Shown piece after piece: positions 1 to 8,514 of a stretch of DNA of 26,854 nt. The DNA is from Thermoplasmata archaeon M9B2D (GTDB lineage: Archaea > Thermoplasmatota > E2 > DHVEG-1), in assembly GCA_002900555.1 (NCBI GenBank), contig MUGD01000015.1, forward strand, positions 1 through 26,854, written 5' to 3'. How positions within the stretch are numbered: position 1 is the first letter of the stretch; every line of letters begins with the position of its first letter. Both the position numbers and the translations under genes were made by a program. The notes beneath the pieces were generated by a model that was given only the letters and a program-made list of their open reading frames with translations, did no database searches and was not told the origin of the DNA.

Positions 1-538
1 TTCTTTTTTCTTTTTGGATTGCATTTGAACCATGTACCTGCGCCCCCGTAAATTTTTTATACTTTTCGATATGCTTTTAAGGGGAATAATATAACTTATA
101 TATATAGTTTTCTATTCAATATTTTTGATGGAATGCCCCTATAATCATATATACGATAAGAAGAAACTCATAAAATCAACAAACATAATGTTCTTATAGA
201 TATCGATGACGGAAATTATTTAAGATTTATTACAAAGTAGGCTTTGCACGTTTATTCATGTCCTGCAAAATACAAAATCGCAAAATCCACCAGATGACAT
301 GAGTTCTGTCTTGCACAATGCGAAGATTTTCTGCGTATGTGTTACCCTATGTTTTTCTTTGTGTGCATCCGTTCCGATGTTGCCTCTATGACATCCATTC
401 TATTGGTTGTGAATTTTCATTAATTATCCGACCATCGAACTTTTAAGAAGATTCACCAGACTGCGTCAAAACCCAAACGTACAGAAAATATTATGTATCA
501 GATATCAACTCCCACAACAAGAAAAGAGCAAAGACCAT
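1..538. other. AT-rich stretch without a recognisable gene
   Basis: No frame on either strand stays open long enough to support a protein, and I recognise no tRNA or other RNA fold. The T-rich run at 1-15 could be the terminator of a plus-strand gene lying off the left edge. Several TATA-like tracts occur (about 87-107 and 485-495), the second placed suitably for the gene starting at 539. The middle (about 200-440) has short broken open stretches that could be decayed coding sequence, but I cannot assign them to any family. Confidence 0.5.
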
Positions 539-1906
539 ATGCATAAACTCTGGCAACACCTCTTTAATGAAGACACCGGGCTTGGAATTGCACTTACCAC
601 ACTCTTCTACAATTCATCCTATCAAAACACCTACAAATTCATCAAGCACTCGGAGCGGTGGACCTCTGAACAGATACAGAGACATCAATGGGAGCAACTC
701 ATCTCCCTTGTTGCACATGCATACGACCACGTGCCATACTACCGAACCCTGTTCAAAACACAGGGGATTACACCACATGACATCCGATCACTTCAGGACT
801 TTCAACAATTACCGATTCTTAGCAAAGAAACCATACAGGAACATGCAAACGAATTCAATGCAATAAATTATCCGTCGTACGCCTTCGAGGAGACTAACAC
901 GGGCGGCTCAACAGGGTTTGCTCTCAGGTTCTCTGTTGAAAAAGGGGTTTGGTTTGCAAAACATCTCGCCTATCTCAAGATACTCCTTGAACGGGCTGGA
1001 TGCGATGTCATGGATACGTCTGTTCAACTCATCGGCAGGGAAAAACCCTGGGAGTACCGTCCGTTCTCACGAACATTGGTCCTTTCCTCGTACAAAATGA
1101 CAGACCAGAACCTGCCCAGATATATTAGAAAAATCAGACGCGTACACCCACACTATTTCATTGGGTATCCCTCTGCGATGACGATGCTTGCATCATCCAT
1201 GGAACACGACACGAGGGGATTGACGCGGGTGAAAGCGATTTTTTGCTTCGGAGAGACCATCTATGACTGGCAACGAGAATTTCTCGAAAATTTCTTCCAC
1301 TGTAGGGTACATGGTCAATATGGACATCGGGAGCAATGTGTCTTTGCGGGAACATGTGAAAAAAGCGATACCTACCACGTCTTCCCAGACTACGGGTTTG
1401 TCGAGCTGATTGATAGAAACGGCCATCCCATCACAGAAGCGGGAAAAACTGGGGAAATCGTCGCTACTGGTTTTCATACAGGGATATTCCCGTTTATCAG
1501 GTATAAGACCGGGGACATCGCATCCTGGTCAACGTACCAATGTGAATGCGGGAGGAACTATCCGATTCTGAAGACAATCGAAGGGAGAGTGCAGGATTTC
1601 ATGGTCTCAAAAACCAGTCGGCTAGTGCCTCTGATGGGAGTGCTGCAGCTTATTTCAAGATCATCTGCGCATATGAAAGAGTATCAACTGTATCAGGAGA
1701 GGGAAGGAGAACTTATCCTGCATATTGTAAAAAATCAAGGGTTCTCTGAGGATGATGCCTGGCAGATAAAACACAATATCCATACACGATTAGGGGATGA
1801 GTTTTCAGTCTCGCTTTCCTATTTGGAGTACATTCCTCGGACCAGCCGGGGGAAATACCAGTTTTTCGTACAAAAGCTACCGGTGAGATACATCCTGTCG
1901 TCTTGA
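539..1906 (+). CDS. CapK/PaaK-like adenylate-forming enzyme (phenylacetate-CoA ligase family)
   Basis: The 455-residue protein has the length and motif order of the CapK/PaaK branch of AMP-binding enzymes, which activate a carboxylate as an acyl-adenylate. The phosphate-binding loop TGGSTG is at 121-126, YGHRE at 261-265, TGEIVATG at 304-311, the ribose/AMP motif RYKTGD at 321-326, a CxCGR element at 335-339 and GRVQDFM at 349-355. There is no signal peptide, so it should be cytosolic. Enzymes of this branch often sit in surface-polysaccharide or acyl-modification clusters, but no such partners are nearby, so the substrate cannot be named. The ATG at 539 has no clear SD. An ATG at 493 is out of frame. 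The enzyme class is secure and the physiological role open. Confidence 0.85.
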   Translation: MHKLWQHLFNEDTGLGIALTTLFYNSSYQNTYKFIKHSERWTSEQIQRHQWEQLISLVAHAYDHVPYYRTLFKTQGITPHDIRSLQDFQQLPILSKETIQEHANEFNAINYPSYAFEETNTGGSTGFALRFSVEKGVWFAKHLAYLKILLERAGCDVMDTSVQLIGREKPWEYRPFSRTLVLSSYKMTDQNLPRYIRKIRRVHPHYFIGYPSAMTMLASSMEHDTRGLTRVKAIFCFGETIYDWQREFLENFFHCRVHGQYGHREQCVFAGTCEKSDTYHVFPDYGFVELIDRNGHPITEAGKTGEIVATGFHTGIFPFIRYKTGDIASWSTYQCECGRNYPILKTIEGRVQDFMVSKTSRLVPLMGVLQLISRSSAHMKEYQLYQEREGELILHIVKNQGFSEDDAWQIKHNIHTRLGDEFSVSLSYLEYIPRTSRGKYQFFVQKLPVRYILSS

Positions 1907-1915
1907 AAAAAAAAA
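1906..1915 (-). terminator. T10 terminator tract for the metalloprotease gene
   Basis: Ten consecutive A on the plus strand read as T10 on the minus strand about 45 nt past the stop of the minus-strand metalloprotease gene. Archaeal termination commonly uses T-runs without a hairpin. The tract overlaps the last base of the converging CapK-like gene. Confidence 0.5.
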
Positions 1916-1960
1916 GAACGAGAGAGGAGCAAGGAAGCCGGTTGCTTGTCAAGGTCACCC

Positions 1961-3523
1961 TTACCAATGAATTCTTGGGTTGAAATAGGTAAGGTCAATG
2001 GAGCTCCAGTCGTCAAAATCGTTTTTCCCACGAGACCCGTCTGAATAGTCGATCAGATCCGTATAGATGTACCGATAGTTCATGACGCTTTTGTATGGTC
2101 CGTACAGCCAGTAGCCGATTTGCCAGGGCCACACTGCATCAAAATTATCAACACCAGGATTATGGATGCTCAGCGAATGACCAGTCTCATGCATAATAGC
2201 TCCTGCATAGATGATAGCACGCTGTTTTTCACTATTAAATGTCTTTCTTATGAGACTATCGATTAAGGGAATGTTTTTTACTCGGGAATCGTGATACTTG
2301 GAGGAGAGAAGGAAACAATCAACCGCGGATACCCCGTCGATTCTTGAAGAAAACGTAAAACCCTCTGCCCATGTCCAATTATACGCAACAATTCCCCAGT
2401 GGAAGACGCCCCTACGCCAGTTATTTGCATCGTTATGCATGAAATAGTTCCAATACCAAAGAGAAAGCTCTTGTTCTGTGTAGGATTCCTTAAAGGGAAT
2501 TATCTCTCCTCCGCCAAGGCGACCGTCATCGACATGCCAGAAGATATTGTGTTTCGCATGTGAATCTCGTATAAGGTCAAACGACTCAACTGGTACAAAA
2601 CTTCCTTCCCCGTTCGGACCTTTGTCCATCTGATCAATTTCAAGGAAAATATCTTTTCGAAACGGGTCAGATCCCCACTGCCATGTTTTGTACTCTTCTA
2701 TATTATTCAATCCATCGTCATCTTCGTCAATTATAGAATGGTTCTCCCACGTGAAAGGATCATATTCCATATAGTACCCTGAATTATGACCCCATTCAAA
2801 ATAGGTAAGTCCAAACGTATATTCCCATTCGATGGGAATACCATCGTTATCTGCATCTTCACCACGATTATCTATAAGAGGGCTTGTGTTGTACATGTTC
2901 GTCTCAAGCCAGTAGGGAAATCCATCTCCATCAAAATCGTTTTGTGTGATATTAAACAACAGTTCACAGTCTCGATCACGTTGATAGATGCTATTGTCAT
3001 CACATCCGTTTAACCGCCCATATCCGCTTAAATCCCCTAGATCATCATCACCCCACCATACACCGGCTGCGATGCTATATCGTAGTTCAGCTGTATATTG
3101 TAGGGTGAAATCCATATCGTAATTCGGACTGATATCGCAAATACGGTCAGTTGTTACATCCTTGTCCCAGAGAACAATCGTTATATCAACGAACTCGTTG
3201 TCTTTAGGAACTTCACAGGAGGCAGACCAATTCGGGTTTTTCACATACACCATATTTTGCCATACGTCACTGACAAACTCGTTATCATTAATCATGACCT
3301 GCACAAAAAAATCAGGGTCTGATAGCAAGTCGATTGTGTCCAATGCCCGGATTTCTTGAATGGTTACAGTGACTGTGATATTGTCGACCAGCGGATCGAA
3401 ATCATTTACAGAAGGTGTGAACAACAAAACCGGATTTATTGGTTGAAGTAGTGCTGATACTGGCATAATCAACGACGTAAGAACGCCAAGCGTACATAGG
3501 ATTTTTAGGATCTTTTTACTCAT
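1961..3523 (-). CDS. Secreted zinc metalloprotease with C2-like domain and calcium-binding repeats
   Basis: The 520-residue precursor starts with a signal peptide (1-24, K-rich n-region, hydrophobic core, VSA cleavage region). A beta-rich C2-like domain follows (about 45-155). Three Asp-rich EF-hand/thrombospondin-3-type loops are at about 196-206 (DFDGDG), 222-230 (EDADNDG) and 266-276 (DEDDDG). The catalytic domain (about 290-520) has HETGHSLSIH at 445-454 and a Met-turn-like SVMNY at 479-483, then a conserved-looking Asp/Gly tail. It should degrade proteins or peptides outside the cell. The third zinc ligand is unusual: His is at position 10 of the motif, not 11 as in canonical metzincins. 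The ATG at 3523 has the SD GGGG 7 nt upstream and a TATA box at 3575-3582. It stands alone as a transcription unit, divergent from the gene at 3687. Confidence 0.85.
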   Translation of the reverse strand: MSKKILKILCTLGVLTSLIMPVSALLQPINPVLLFTPSVNDFDPLVDNITVTVTIQEIRALDTIDLLSDPDFFVQVMINDNEFVSDVWQNMVYVKNPNWSASCEVPKDNEFVDITIVLWDKDVTTDRICDISPNYDMDFTLQYTAELRYSIAAGVWWGDDDLGDLSGYGRLNGCDDNSIYQRDRDCELLFNITQNDFDGDGFPYWLETNMYNTSPLIDNRGEDADNDGIPIEWEYTFGLTYFEWGHNSGYYMEYDPFTWENHSIIDEDDDGLNNIEEYKTWQWGSDPFRKDIFLEIDQMDKGPNGEGSFVPVESFDLIRDSHAKHNIFWHVDDGRLGGGEIIPFKESYTEQELSLWYWNYFMHNDANNWRRGVFHWGIVAYNWTWAEGFTFSSRIDGVSAVDCFLLSSKYHDSRVKNIPLIDSLIRKTFNSEKQRAIIYAGAIMHETGHSLSIHNPGVDNFDAVWPWQIGYWLYGPYKSVMNYRYIYTDLIDYSDGSRGKNDFDDWSSIDLTYFNPRIHW

Positions 3524-3574
3524 ATTATTCCCCTTATTGTATGTTTTTTATAGTTCTCTATAAAGTGCCCGGCG

Positions 3575-3582
3575 TATATAAA
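3575..3582 (-). promoter_or_regulatory. TATA box of the metalloprotease gene
   Basis: The minus strand reads TTTATATA, about 52 nt upstream of the ATG at 3523. Transcription would start near 3550 and give a short leader containing the GGGG SD site. Confidence 0.55.
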
Positions 3583-3619
3583 TGTTTGTTGTTTTATACA
3601 AGTAAATAGAGTTGATTTT

Positions 3620-3629
3620 TTTATAAAAA
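3620..3629 (+). promoter_or_regulatory. TATA box of the radical SAM operon
   Basis: TTTATAAAAA lies 58-67 nt upstream of the ATG at 3687. A second A/T-rich match follows at 3629-3637. The predicted transcription start (about 3650) falls at the first arm of the hairpin at 3651-3676. Confidence 0.5.
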
Positions 3630-3650
3630 TTTAAAAAGAACAGGACATTA

Positions 3651-3676
3651 CCATCTACCATATACCATGTAGATGG
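3651..3676 (+). promoter_or_regulatory. Leader hairpin or operator overlapping the SD of the radical SAM operon
   Basis: CCATCTAC at 3651-3658 pairs perfectly with GTAGATGG at 3669-3676 across a 10-nt loop. The second arm runs directly into the G-rich SD (GGGGG, 3674-3679 region) of the gene starting at 3687. The inverted repeat could act in RNA, by hiding the ribosome site, or in DNA as a repressor site at the transcription start. Neither role can be shown from the sequence alone. Confidence 0.45.
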
Positions 3677-3686
3677 GGGATACCCT

Positions 3687-4031
3687 ATGAAACTGCTTAT
3701 ACCACCAGAACCGCTAATATTAAAAAAACAAACCAGTGAACAAAAAGGAAGAGAATGGGACATTGATTCTCTAAGCCTGTGGTTCGGCAACAGGCTTCCA
3801 ACGTATCTCTGGAACGATGCAGGATGGTCAAAACCCTTAAAAGCAGAAGGATATAACTGGCAAAGCTTCCTTAAGATACTTTCTCTTCATAAAAAAGAGA
3901 TGATCCGCTGGTCCCGTAACGCACTTACCTGGAAAGACTTTCTATTAAAACTTCAAGACACTATCAAAGACCCGGTGTTTAAAACCGTTCTTCTTGGAAA
4001 AGACAAACGACAGGTGATCATCGATGGATAA
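3687..4031 (+). CDS. 114-residue protein of unknown function, coupled to the radical SAM gene
   Basis: I do not recognise a family. The protein is basic and Trp-rich (six Trp), with no Cys and no signal peptide. It begins with a Pro-containing hydrophobic stretch (KLLIPPEPLIL) that could be a beta strand, and is otherwise probably helical. The ATG follows a GGGGG SD. Its last 8 bases, ATGGATAA, contain the start of the radical SAM gene, so the two are almost certainly translated together and this protein is probably a partner, substrate-binding subunit or substrate of that enzyme. It lacks the CxxxCxxC motif and is not itself a radical SAM enzyme. Confidence 0.75.
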   Translation: MKLLIPPEPLILKKQTSEQKGREWDIDSLSLWFGNRLPTYLWNDAGWSKPLKAEGYNWQSFLKILSLHKKEMIRWSRNALTWKDFLLKLQDTIKDPVFKTVLLGKDKRQVIIDG

Positions 4032-5643
4032 ACCTGCAGATGGATATCCTATCGTTCTAACCGCATCCCGTGCCGAGGCAAATGAATACGATGACAATCC
4101 GTTTGCTGCGTTCATTTGTACATTTCCAAAGAAGCTCTCCGGGTTTGCCTTACGAGAGCACTTAGAGGACCTCCCAAGCAACGACGACGGAACCGCACAA
4201 CGAACCATCTACGGCCTTCGGAAAGTCGAAGCATTGCTACGCGAGGAATTCGGGGATGAAGAGGTGGTTGTTGCGCATTACGACCAGTTGCACAAATTCA
4301 TCGGGAAAAACACCAAGATCGTGGGCATCTCATCCATGGACCCCATGGGCCTTGCGTATGTCTCCACTACCTACAATTCCCTTATAGGCTTTGGCGGGGA
4401 AGCGTTAAACGCAGCTGAATTCGAAAAACTCATCACCCATCCGTCCATCCAACAGTATAAACCAAAACTCATCGTCGGAGGAGCAGGCTCCTGGCAGATA
4501 AACGAAGCAGGGATGCAAAACAAATGGGGGATTGACGTACTATTCCAAGGAGAAGGAGAGGAAGACCTCATAAGCGTATTTAAGAAGATGATGAACGACG
4601 AACCAGTGCCACCGTATTTTATCGCGCAGAAACCAAACAGAAAGAAAATCCCGCCGATCGCCCACGCAGCGTGTTACGGCATGGTGGAAATCACCCGCGG
4701 ATGTGGACGAGGCTGTCAGTTCTGCAGTCCGACAAATCGTACCAAATACTCTTTTCCCCTCGAGTACATTATGAAAGAGGTACAAACCAACGTCGCGGGG
4801 GGATCACAGACGATTTTCACGGTCACCGAGGACATCTTTCTGTATAAATCAAAGCCAGGTTTCATCCCTAATAGGGAGGAGATCGTAAAACTGTATAAGA
4901 CCATCGCATCGTACCCTGGCGTTGACTATATTTTATTGTCACATGCGTCCCTTGCCCCTGTCATCTATGACAAAAAACTCTTAGAAGAGCTCTCACCCAT
5001 CCTGCTTGAGAAGACACGCTGGACCCCGGAGTTGCATAAATCCTATCCAAAGCGTTTCGTCTCCGTCGAGGTCGGGATTGAAACAGGCAGTGTTCGGCTG
5101 ATGAAGAAATACATGAAGGGAAAGGCTCTTCCCTACAGTGTTGACACCTGGCCAGAATTGGTCGTGCAAGGGGTGGGAATCATGAACGACTATGACTGGT
5201 GGCCGTTATGCACCATTATGACCGGGCAACCTGATGAAACCGAAGAGGACGTTCGTGCAACCCTTGACCTCATCGATGATCTGCGGAATCAGAACGCGAA
5301 AATGTTCTACACACCTGTCCTGTTCATCCCCTTAAAAGAAGCGATATTGGGGAACCAACGGCGGACGACCCTTAAGACCCTTTCTGAGCTGCAATGGGAG
5401 GTGATTTCCCGATGCTGGCGTAACAACATCGATTTCTGGTCGCCAGACAAGAAATGGATTTTAAATCCGGTGTTCTTCTTCTCGCATTGGTTCTACGCGC
5501 GATGGAAACATGGGAAAAAGGCAACCATCCCGATGATGCATCTTGCTGGATTTCCCATCGCTCAAAAAACCAATAAACTCTGCACCCCCCAGTACTGTAA
5601 AGATGATCGTTCTCCCCGAAACGGTCGACAAGGGTCCCTTTAA
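4024..5643 (+). CDS. B12-binding-type radical SAM protein
   Basis: The 539-residue protein has the radical SAM cluster motif CGRGCQFC at 227-234 (C227, C231, C234) inside an EITRGCGRGC context typical of cobalamin-dependent radical SAM enzymes. The N-terminal 200 residues contain VGGAGSW (151-157) and GEGEEDL (176-182), arranged as in the Rossmann-like B12-binding half of these proteins, although the classical cobalamin-ligating DxHxxG is not evident. EVGIETGS at 349-356 matches the later strands of the SAM barrel. Such enzymes methylate or form C-C bonds at unactivated carbons in lipids, cofactors or proteins. The substrate here is unknown. It overlaps the upstream 114-aa gene by 8 nt and ends 24 nt before the converging aminopeptidase gene. 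Confidence 0.85.
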   Translation: MDKPADGYPIVLTASRAEANEYDDNPFAAFICTFPKKLSGFALREHLEDLPSNDDGTAQRTIYGLRKVEALLREEFGDEEVVVAHYDQLHKFIGKNTKIVGISSMDPMGLAYVSTTYNSLIGFGGEALNAAEFEKLITHPSIQQYKPKLIVGGAGSWQINEAGMQNKWGIDVLFQGEGEEDLISVFKKMMNDEPVPPYFIAQKPNRKKIPPIAHAACYGMVEITRGCGRGCQFCSPTNRTKYSFPLEYIMKEVQTNVAGGSQTIFTVTEDIFLYKSKPGFIPNREEIVKLYKTIASYPGVDYILLSHASLAPVIYDKKLLEELSPILLEKTRWTPELHKSYPKRFVSVEVGIETGSVRLMKKYMKGKALPYSVDTWPELVVQGVGIMNDYDWWPLCTIMTGQPDETEEDVRATLDLIDDLRNQNAKMFYTPVLFIPLKEAILGNQRRTTLKTLSELQWEVISRCWRNNIDFWSPDKKWILNPVFFFSHWFYARWKHGKKATIPMMHLAGFPIAQKTNKLCTPQYCKDDRSPRNGRQGSL

Positions 5644-5667
5644 GAAGGACAGCCAAAGAAGCGTCAG

Positions 5668-7011
5668 TTAGCTTTTTAAAAACGTAAGGTACGCGAGATA
5701 CGATGAAAACAGGTCGGCCTTGCTGGTGATCTCATAGGGTGCGTGCATAGAAAGCACAGGAGCACCGAGATCGACAACATCCATGCCTAACCGTGCGAAA
5801 TATTTTGCCACCGTACCCCCACCTCCTTTGTCGACCTTTCCAAGCTCCCCGGTTTGCCACGGGACATGCGCCTTGTCAAGCATGGCTCTGATTTCAGCAA
5901 CGTATTCTGCTGATGCGTCGTTGGCCATATATTTCCCGCCATGTCCTGTAAACTTTGACATCACCACACCATTTCCTAACGATGATGCGTTTTTCAGTTC
6001 AAAGACATCGGTGTAATTGGGAGTGACCGCTGACTGAACATCTGCGGAGATTACCTTAGATTTGAGCAAAACACCATCGATGTCGACGTTTGCATCGAGC
6101 TGTCTGATAAGAGACCGCAGGAACGTTGTGGTTTGTGCTGACACGTTTCCTTCACTGCCGATTTCTTCTTTATCCACAAAGAGAGCTATGATGGTATGGT
6201 CCGGGTTTTTCAAATCCAACGTCGCCTGTAGCATGGCATAGGCACAGATACGGTCATCCTGTCCGTATCCACCGATAAGTGACCGGTCAAACCCGACATC
6301 ACGTGCTTTAAACGCTGGAACTGCCTCAAGCTCTGCGGAGATAAAATCATGCTCTGTGATGGCGTACTCCGTGTAGAGTTTTTCGAGAATTGTTGCTTTA
6401 ATTTTTTCTTTGAACTCACCTTTCGCAGGAATACTTCCGATCACGATATCAAGGCTTTCTGCGTTTATCGCTTCATCGATTTTTTTATTGTCTTGGATAT
6501 CACGGGAAAGATGCGGGAGGAGATCCGGTACAGAGAACACCGGGTCTTTCTCATCTTCCCCCAGCCTAAATGTGATCTTTGTGCCGTCTTTTTTCACGAC
6601 AACGCCATGCAATGCCAAGGGGATGACGACCCAATGGAATTTCTTTATGCCCCCGTAGTAATGTGTTTCGAACAATGCCAAATGACTTTCTGAATCCTGA
6701 TAGAGAGGCACTTGTTTTAAATCAAGGCGGGGTGAGTCGATATGCGAGATGATGATCCGCAGCCCCTCCCGTACAGGTTTTTTCCCCGGTATCACTATAG
6801 CGGCTAACTTTTCTTGGTTTGCTATTACTTCCTTGTGTTTCTTTTTCGCAGCATTGATGATGAAACGGATTGCTTCTCGCTCTGTTTTTGCTTCATTAAG
6901 AAATGTTTTGTATGATTCTGCAAACGAAAAGGCATGGCTGATTTGCGTTTTGGAAAAAAGCTCCCAGGCAGACTTTTTCATATATGCGTATTTGCTTTTG
7001 CCATCTTTCAT
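5668..7011 (-). CDS. M18 family zinc aminopeptidase
   Basis: At 447 residues this is a full-length M18 (aspartyl aminopeptidase/LAP4 family) enzyme, which removes N-terminal residues from peptides in the cytosol. Family landmarks are ISHIDSPRLDLK (H90, D92), GYGQDDR at 248-254 with metal ligand D252, DKEEIGSEG with catalytic E282 and ligand E283, SADVQ with D324, FTGHGGKYMANDAS (354-367), KGGGGT (395-400) and SMHAPYE with H423. All expected metal ligands are present, so it should be active. It probably forms a large tetrahedral oligomer, as in other M18 members. The ATG at 7011 has an AGGGG SD 9-10 nt upstream. It is a single-gene unit. The family is more common in bacteria and eukaryotes, so lateral transfer is possible. 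Confidence 0.92.
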   Translation of the reverse strand: MKDGKSKYAYMKKSAWELFSKTQISHAFSFAESYKTFLNEAKTEREAIRFIINAAKKKHKEVIANQEKLAAIVIPGKKPVREGLRIIISHIDSPRLDLKQVPLYQDSESHLALFETHYYGGIKKFHWVVIPLALHGVVVKKDGTKITFRLGEDEKDPVFSVPDLLPHLSRDIQDNKKIDEAINAESLDIVIGSIPAKGEFKEKIKATILEKLYTEYAITEHDFISAELEAVPAFKARDVGFDRSLIGGYGQDDRICAYAMLQATLDLKNPDHTIIALFVDKEEIGSEGNVSAQTTTFLRSLIRQLDANVDIDGVLLKSKVISADVQSAVTPNYTDVFELKNASSLGNGVVMSKFTGHGGKYMANDASAEYVAEIRAMLDKAHVPWQTGELGKVDKGGGGTVAKYFARLGMDVVDLGAPVLSMHAPYEITSKADLFSSYLAYLTFLKS

Positions 7012-7075
7012 GGTATAGACCCCTGGCTGTGAGAGTCATCATATAAGAACATAAAAAGATAACCCAAATAAACGA

Positions 7076-7093
7076 AGAAAGAAAAAAAGGAAA
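7076..7093 (-). terminator. T-rich terminator of the PKD protein gene
   Basis: The minus strand reads TTTCC then T7 then CTTTC about 15-30 nt after the stop codon at 7108. This is a typical archaeal poly-pyrimidine terminator. Confidence 0.45.
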
Positions 7094-7107
7094 CGAGAGG
7101 GTATGTG

Positions 7108-8076
7108 TTATCGTCGTATGATCCAAACGATGATAAGAACCCCAACCACGATGATAATTACCAAAACCGCCAGGAAAAGAATCATCTGGTCGGATAAAGG
7201 TCCACTGGACCCGCCGCCCTCTGTGGAGATCATTATCTTCCCTGTGTCACTTGCAGAATCCCCTGCTTGATCCGTGACGGTGAACGTATAGGTATACTCA
7301 CCAGGGGTTGCATACACATGTGTTGGATTTAATTGTGTTGACGTGCCTTGGTCTCCGAAATCCCAGTGGTATTGATAGGGGGGTTGCCCGGTCAGAGGTT
7401 GAATGCTTCCGTTAAATTGAATAGTCTCCCCTACAGAGCCAATATTTGGTGCGTACACATCGATGATTTCAAGGGGAGGGTTGGGAGCGATATCTGAGAG
7501 GTAGACAAAGTCGTCGAAGCCTTCCTCTTCTAACGCGGTGAAATCCACTTTTATAAACGTCGTAGTTACGATGAGTTCTTCATAGACCTCATCTGCGCTT
7601 ACTAACGAAAACGTAATTGAAAGGGTCCCACCAACAATCGAGAAATCAGATGACGTAAGGTTTTTTTGCTCCATACCGTATAAAAGCTGTCCGGTTCCAT
7701 TGGAGTAACTGATCATATAGTCTTCTTGAGAGGTGATTAACTGAAAACCGTATTCGACAGCATCAATAAATTCAAAAAAATCCTCGCTTTCCGGGTCTAT
7801 GATTTTTCCCCTGTTTTCGATGTTTCCTTTCACCTGCAGGCTTACCGTTGCCGTTGTTCCTTCCTGCGTGTATTCCGCTTTTGTGATATCGATATTCTCA
7901 ACATCGATCTCCGTATGGGAAGTGACGACAATGGTTTCTCCGGTAAGATAATCAATCGAACTTACATCGTTTATTGAATCAGAAATTGTTATATCTGCAG
8001 CCTGCGCAGGAATTGTCGCGATGAGCAGAAGGCTGCCTAGTAGCATTGCTATGAGCCATAGATTTTTGTGTTTCAT
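7108..8076 (-). CDS. Membrane-anchored surface protein with one PKD domain
   Basis: The 322-residue protein has a signal peptide (1-26, ending AQA), a beta-rich extracellular region of unknown family (about 28-200), and a PKD domain (about 203-285) with the signature WDFGD at 238-242 and HVYATPGEYTYTFTVTD following. A GGGSSG linker precedes a single transmembrane helix (about 297-320) with an Arg-Arg cytoplasmic tail. Several N-x-S/T sequons (NGT 126, NLT 139, NGS 222) would allow archaeal N-glycosylation. It should sit on the outside of the cell membrane, as adhesin, S-layer-associated protein or binding protein. No enzymatic motif is visible. The SD GAGGT is about 9 nt before the ATG, and a TATA-like TTTTAAATAGG is near 8123-8133. 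Confidence 0.82.
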   Translation of the reverse strand: MKHKNLWLIAMLLGSLLLIATIPAQAADITISDSINDVSSIDYLTGETIVVTSHTEIDVENIDITKAEYTQEGTTATVSLQVKGNIENRGKIIDPESEDFFEFIDAVEYGFQLITSQEDYMISYSNGTGQLLYGMEQKNLTSSDFSIVGGTLSITFSLVSADEVYEELIVTTTFIKVDFTALEEEGFDDFVYLSDIAPNPPLEIIDVYAPNIGSVGETIQFNGSIQPLTGQPPYQYHWDFGDQGTSTQLNPTHVYATPGEYTYTFTVTDQAGDSASDTGKIMISTEGGGSSGPLSDQMILFLAVLVIIIVVGVLIIVWIIRR

Positions 8077-8164
8077 ATTTCAATGACCTCGTTTTAATTT
8101 TAGACAGACTATTGGCTAATCCTATTTAAAATTTTGGAGTGCCGTGCCACTGCTAATTTCCTAG

Positions 8165-8171
8165 AAAAAAA
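8165..8171 (-). terminator. T7 terminator of the winged-helix regulator gene
   Basis: The minus strand reads ATTTTTTTC starting 6 nt after the regulator stop codon at 8177. Confidence 0.4.
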
Positions 8172-8176
8172 TACTT

Positions 8177-8497
8177 CTATTTCAGTTTCTTTTTTAGATC
8201 GCTCATGGTGGTTATCATGTCGTCAAGGGTTGACTCAAGGGTACCAAGTGTCTCATGGATTTTATCCGTGATGATGGCTCCTTGTGCAGATGGTTTGATG
8301 ATGCCGTCGTGTTCCAATGTTCGTAGTGAGTAGCGGATCACGTGTTGGGGTTGACCTGTTATTTGGGACAGCCGTATGATGCCAATGGGTCCATGATCAC
8401 GGACGGTTTTTAGTACATCGATATGCCTGATGAGAAGGTCAAGTTCTTTTTCTGCGACGTTGGTTATTGATGTTTTTTCTCTATGTTTTTCAGACAA
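8177..8497 (-). CDS. Small archaeal winged-helix transcriptional regulator
   Basis: The predicted product is 106 residues. The central segment DHGPIGIIRLSQITGQPQHVIRYSLRTLEHDGIIKPS has the helix-turn-helix plus wing pattern of archaeal wHTH regulators, with a Glu/Leu-rich N-terminal helix before it and a C-terminal amphipathic helix (LESTLDDMITTMSDLKKKL) probably for dimerisation. I chose the TTG at 8497 because GGAGGT lies 6 nt upstream. An in-frame TTG at 8527 would add 10 residues but lacks an SD and falls in the operator region. A perfect 16-bp palindrome at the predicted transcription start suggests autoregulation. Target genes are unknown. It follows the terminator of the large stress cluster and may belong to it functionally. 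Confidence 0.75.
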   Translation of the reverse strand: MSEKHREKTSITNVAEKELDLLIRHIDVLKTVRDHGPIGIIRLSQITGQPQHVIRYSLRTLEHDGIIKPSAQGAIITDKIHETLGTLESTLDDMITTMSDLKKKLK

Positions 8498-8514
8498 TTT
8501 CCTACCTCCCTGGT

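Noticed and set aside
15..60. Possible tRNA T-arm on the minus strand (GGTTCAAAT near the left edge)
   Set aside because: The bases on either side do not form a T-stem, and no acceptor or anticodon arms fit.
79..92. 14-nt match AAGGGGAATAATAT, also found upstream of the metalloprotease start on the minus strand (3522-3535)
   Set aside because: Chance identities of this length are expected between AT-rich stretches of a window this size, and the flanks do not align.
2786..3013. Short open frames opposite the metalloprotease gene and similar frames opposite other genes
   Set aside because: They are antisense shadows with no SD, no family resemblance and composition imposed by the real gene.
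4024..4031. Same 8-base overlap ATGGATAA at two gene junctions (4024-4031, and 14331-14338 on the minus strand)
   Set aside because: It follows from Met-Asp-Lys starts overlapping TAA stops. Coincidence is the simplest explanation.
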